This document shows positions 61,543 through 64,000 of a DNA stretch of 64,000 nt, piece after piece. This DNA is from Microbaculum marinum. Lineage in GTDB: Bacteria > Pseudomonadota > Alphaproteobacteria > Rhizobiales > Tepidamorphaceae. Positions within the stretch are counted from its first letter, which is position 1, and each line of letters starts with the position of its first letter. The DNA lies in assembly GCF_042646165.1 (NCBI RefSeq), contig NZ_JBHRTC010000011.1, one strand, 5' to 3'. Both the position numbers and the translations under genes were made by a program. The notes under the pieces were generated by a model that was not told where the DNA came from, did no database searches, and saw only the letters and a list, made by a program, of their open reading frames with translations.

Positions 61543-63621
61543 ATGCGGTCGAAATACAGGCTCGGTGTGGATGCCGGCGGCACGTTCACGGATTTCGTGC
61601 TGGCCGACGCCGGCGGCGGGATGCGGCTGTTCAAGACGCCGTCGACGCCGCAGGATCCCACCGCCGCGATCGCCAACGGGCTGGCGCTGATGTCGGAGGA
61701 ACTCGGCGAGCCGATCCGCGATATCGTCGCCAATTGCGACCTGTGCATCAACGGAACGACCGTAGCGCTGAACGCGCTGCTCCAGCACAAGGGAGTGAAG
61801 GTCGGCCTGATCTGCACCGCAGGCCACGAGGATTCCCAGGAGATCCGGCTCGGCCACAAGGAAGACGGGTACCGCTACGATCACAACTATCCGCCGGCCA
61901 CCCAGCTGGTGCCGCGCTATCTGCGCCGGGGAATCCGCGAACGCATCATCTCGAACGGCACGGTTCGCACCCCGCTCAGCGAGCAGGACGTGCGCGACGC
62001 GGTCGAGCTGTTCAAGAAGGAGGGGGTCGTCGCCGTTGCGGTGTCCTTCGTCTGGTCGGTGCTCGACAACAGCCACGAGCGGCGCGCCGCGGAGATCGTC
62101 CGCGAGATGGCCCCCGACATGTTCGTCTCGATCGGCAGCGAGATCTATCCGCAGGTGCGCGAGTACACCCGGACGTCAACCACCATCCTGAACGCCTATC
62201 TGGGACCGATCCTGCGGACATACGTGGATTCCGTCGACCGGTATTTCCGCAGCATGGGCGCGAAGTATCCGGTGCGCTACTACCAGTCGAACGGCGGCCT
62301 CGGCCTTGGCTCGGCGGTATCCGGACGGGCCGTCTACGCGATCAATTCCGGCCCCGCCTCGGCGCCGCGCGCCGGCCTGTTCGTGACCGAGCCCTGGGGC
62401 GACCAGAACGTCATAACCGTCGACATGGGCGGCACCTCCTTCGACATCACGCTGACCAAGGACGGCCGCACCAATATCTCCAAGGGCATCGACTTCCAGC
62501 GCTATCGGCTCGGCGTGCCGATGATCCAGGTCGAGACGCTGGGGGCCGGCGGCGGCTCGATCGGCTGGATCGACTCGCTCGGGCTCCTGCAGGTCGGACC
62601 GCAGAGCGCCGGTGCAGATCCCGGGCCGGCCTGCTACGGCACCGGCGGCACCGAGCCCACCGTGACCGACGCCAACGTCGTGCTCGGCTACGTCAATCAG
62701 GAGGCACTGCTCGGCGGGCGGATGCCGATCCACCGCGACAAGGCGTTCGAGGCGATCAAGACGCATATCGCCGATCCGCTCGGCATCTCCGTGGAGCGGG
62801 CCGCCTACGGCATCTTCACCATCGTCAACAACAACATGGTCAACGGCATCCGTCGCGTCTCGGTCGAACGCGGCTACGATCCGCGCGACTTCGTGCTCGT
62901 CGTTGGGGGTGGCGCCTCATCGGCGCACATCTGCTCGCTGGCCGACACGATGGGCATCGCCAAGGTGGTGATCCCCAAGCTCGCCTCGGTGCTGTGCGCC
63001 TACGGGCAGGTCATCTCGGACGTAAAGTACAACTACATGGCCGGTCATCCGGCCCGGCTGGACAGCGACGAGCCGCTCGCCCGGATCCACGATCTCTATG
63101 GGAAGATTGAGGAGACCGGCATCGCCGACCTGAAGGATGACGGATTCGAGGACGACCAGATCGTGATCTCGCGCAGCGCCGACATGCGCTACGTCGGGCA
63201 GGTGCACGAATGCACCGTCGAACTGGGCGACATGGAGTTCAACAAGGAGAACCTTCCCGCGATCATCGACGCGTTCCACCGTCGCCACGAGGAACTGTTC
63301 ACCTATTCCGAACGCCAGAGCACGGTGGAACTGGTCAATATCGAAAGCACCATTTCCGGCCGCGTCGAGAAGCCGAGGCTGGCCACCATTCCCGCAGGGG
63401 GCAACGTCGATGCGGCGGTGACCATGCGCCGTCCGATGATCTTCTCGGCCGACGGGACCACCATCGAGGCGCCGGTCTACGACGGTGCGAAGCTCGGCGC
63501 CGGAGACGTCGTTGCAGGTCCCTGCGTCGTCGAGGAGGAGACGACCACCATCGTCGTCGAGCCGGGCTGGCAGGCGAGCCTGCACGAGAGCGGATCCTAC
63601 GTCCTGGCCCGGGCGGTATGA
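61543..63621 (+). CDS. hyuA: Hydantoinase/oxoprolinase subunit A (HyuA-like)
   Basis: 692 residues of the HyuA family, an ASKHA-type ATPase. The N-terminal phosphate loop is GVDAGGTFTDFVLAD, INGTTVALNALLQHKG follows, VDMGGTSFDITL is the second phosphate loop, and VVGGGASSAHICSLADTMG the adenosine motif. It acts with HyuB on a cyclic amide substrate using ATP. AGGAGG precedes the ATG. Likely partners are the upstream MetE-like methyltransferase, the cupin and the exporter beyond, but the substrate cannot be named. Confidence 0.92.
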   Translation: MRSKYRLGVDAGGTFTDFVLADAGGGMRLFKTPSTPQDPTAAIANGLALMSEELGEPIRDIVANCDLCINGTTVALNALLQHKGVKVGLICTAGHEDSQEIRLGHKEDGYRYDHNYPPATQLVPRYLRRGIRERIISNGTVRTPLSEQDVRDAVELFKKEGVVAVAVSFVWSVLDNSHERRAAEIVREMAPDMFVSIGSEIYPQVREYTRTSTTILNAYLGPILRTYVDSVDRYFRSMGAKYPVRYYQSNGGLGLGSAVSGRAVYAINSGPASAPRAGLFVTEPWGDQNVITVDMGGTSFDITLTKDGRTNISKGIDFQRYRLGVPMIQVETLGAGGGSIGWIDSLGLLQVGPQSAGADPGPACYGTGGTEPTVTDANVVLGYVNQEALLGGRMPIHRDKAFEAIKTHIADPLGISVERAAYGIFTIVNNNMVNGIRRVSVERGYDPRDFVLVVGGGASSAHICSLADTMGIAKVVIPKLASVLCAYGQVISDVKYNYMAGHPARLDSDEPLARIHDLYGKIEETGIADLKDDGFEDDQIVISRSADMRYVGQVHECTVELGDMEFNKENLPAIIDAFHRRHEELFTYSERQSTVELVNIESTISGRVEKPRLATIPAGGNVDAAVTMRRPMIFSADGTTIEAPVYDGAKLGAGDVVAGPCVVEEETTTIVVEPGWQASLHESGSYVLARAV

Positions 63622-63652
63622 AGCGCCCGCCCGCGGCCGGGGGCGTTCCAGC

Positions 63653-64000
63653 TCAGGCGACCGGCTCTTTCCCGCCCGCGGCCGGCGTCGCGTCCTTGAC
63701 GGCGGGACGCCCGGTCGACAGGTAGATGCCGACCAGCATCAGGCCGAGCGCTATCCAGAACGCCGTGCCCGGCCGTTCGGCGAACAGAATCGCGCCCCAG
63801 CCGATTCCCGACAGGACCGCCAGGTAGTTGAACTGCGCGAAGAACGTCGGCCCGGCGCGGCGGATGATTTCGAAGAGCAGGACGAAGAAGGCTGCATTGA
63901 TCGCTCCGGCGAGCAGGACGGGCACGACAGCCTGCGCCGCCGGCGCCGAGGGCAGTGCCCAGGCACCGGCGAACGCCATGATCGGCAGCACCACCACCGC
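63653..64000 (-). CDS. EamA/DMT family exporter (partial, N-terminus off the right edge)
   Basis: 116 visible C-terminal residues with four hydrophobic helices (AGAINAAFFVLLFEIIRRAGP, FFAQFNYLAVLSGIGWGAILFAERP, FWIALGLMLVGIYL). These match the second EamA repeat of drug/metabolite transporters. It converges on hyuA with a 31-nt gap. Probably moves the substrate or product of the hydantoinase locus. Confidence 0.85.
   Translation of the reverse strand, partial: AVVVLPIMAFAGAWALPSAPAAQAVVPVLLAGAINAAFFVLLFEIIRRAGPTFFAQFNYLAVLSGIGWGAILFAERPGTAFWIALGLMLVGIYLSTGRPAVKDATPAAGGKEPVA

Overview
The window is high-GC DNA (most genes strongly GC-biased at third codon positions) from an alphaproteobacterium, probably of the Hyphomicrobiales (Rhizobiales). 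Supporting signs are GGAAC-N16/17-CGTT promoters of the EcfG general-stress type, an HWE-family histidine kinase, two DUF1127 proteins, a GlxBCD-type glutamate-synthase-like set, DUF1236 and AsmA proteins, and hairpin-rich intergenic repeats of a kind common in that group. There is no rRNA operon and no CRISPR array. One tRNA is present: tRNA-Pro(CGG) with an encoded CCA.

Layout. 1-2877 (-): glxD (cut by the left edge), glxC, glxB. 3095-9001: an MBL hydrolase, a small secreted protein, a membrane protein/DUF421 pair, two YciE/YciF ferritin-like stress proteins, a diguanylate cyclase and tRNA-Pro. 9278-16543 (+): a molybdenum hydroxylase operon (large subunit fused to a CoxG-like domain, FAD subunit, 2Fe-2S subunit), an intergenic repeat block, then an acyl-CoA ligase and an enoyl-CoA hydratase. 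This looks like an aromatic or heterocyclic acid catabolic set of unknown substrate. 16728-22910: an SGNH-like membrane-anchored protein, then a tightly overlapped signalling operon (REC-cyclase, PAS hybrid kinase, OmpR-type regulator).

22994-31984: a baeRF-like protein, small secreted proteins, RidA, a LysE exporter, MetY and a MetA predicted to use acetyl-CoA, a Crp/Fnr regulator behind an EcfG-type promoter, and a divergent HWE kinase. 32144-40252: two DUF1127 proteins sharing an unusual tripartite upstream motif, a CHAD protein, a bacterial voltage-gated sodium channel, an alpha/beta hydrolase, a degenerate L,D-transpeptidase-like lipoprotein, an Rrf2/methyltransferase pair and a proteasome-type Ntn hydrolase.

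40253-45205 is an accessory segment of lower GC holding a two-gene module. One gene encodes a 1065-residue protein resembling the SAMD9/STAND architecture: possible variant SIR2-like region, P-loop lacking its lysine, helical TPR-like array and small C-terminal beta domain. The other, 3 nt downstream, encodes a TOPRIM protein. I regard this as the best candidate for an undescribed, probably antiviral, system.

45206-55493: an adenylate cyclase, small envelope proteins, a tandem array of about 250-bp hairpin-rich repeats, an AT-rich island with a DctP-DUF900 fusion gene broken by two frameshifts, and a 1200-residue AsmA protein. 55821-64000: a GntR regulator, a MetE-like methyltransferase, a secreted beta-repeat protein, a cupin, HyuB and HyuA hydantoinase/oxoprolinase subunits and an EamA exporter cut by the right edge. 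The last group is probably one catabolic locus for an N- or methyl-containing compound.
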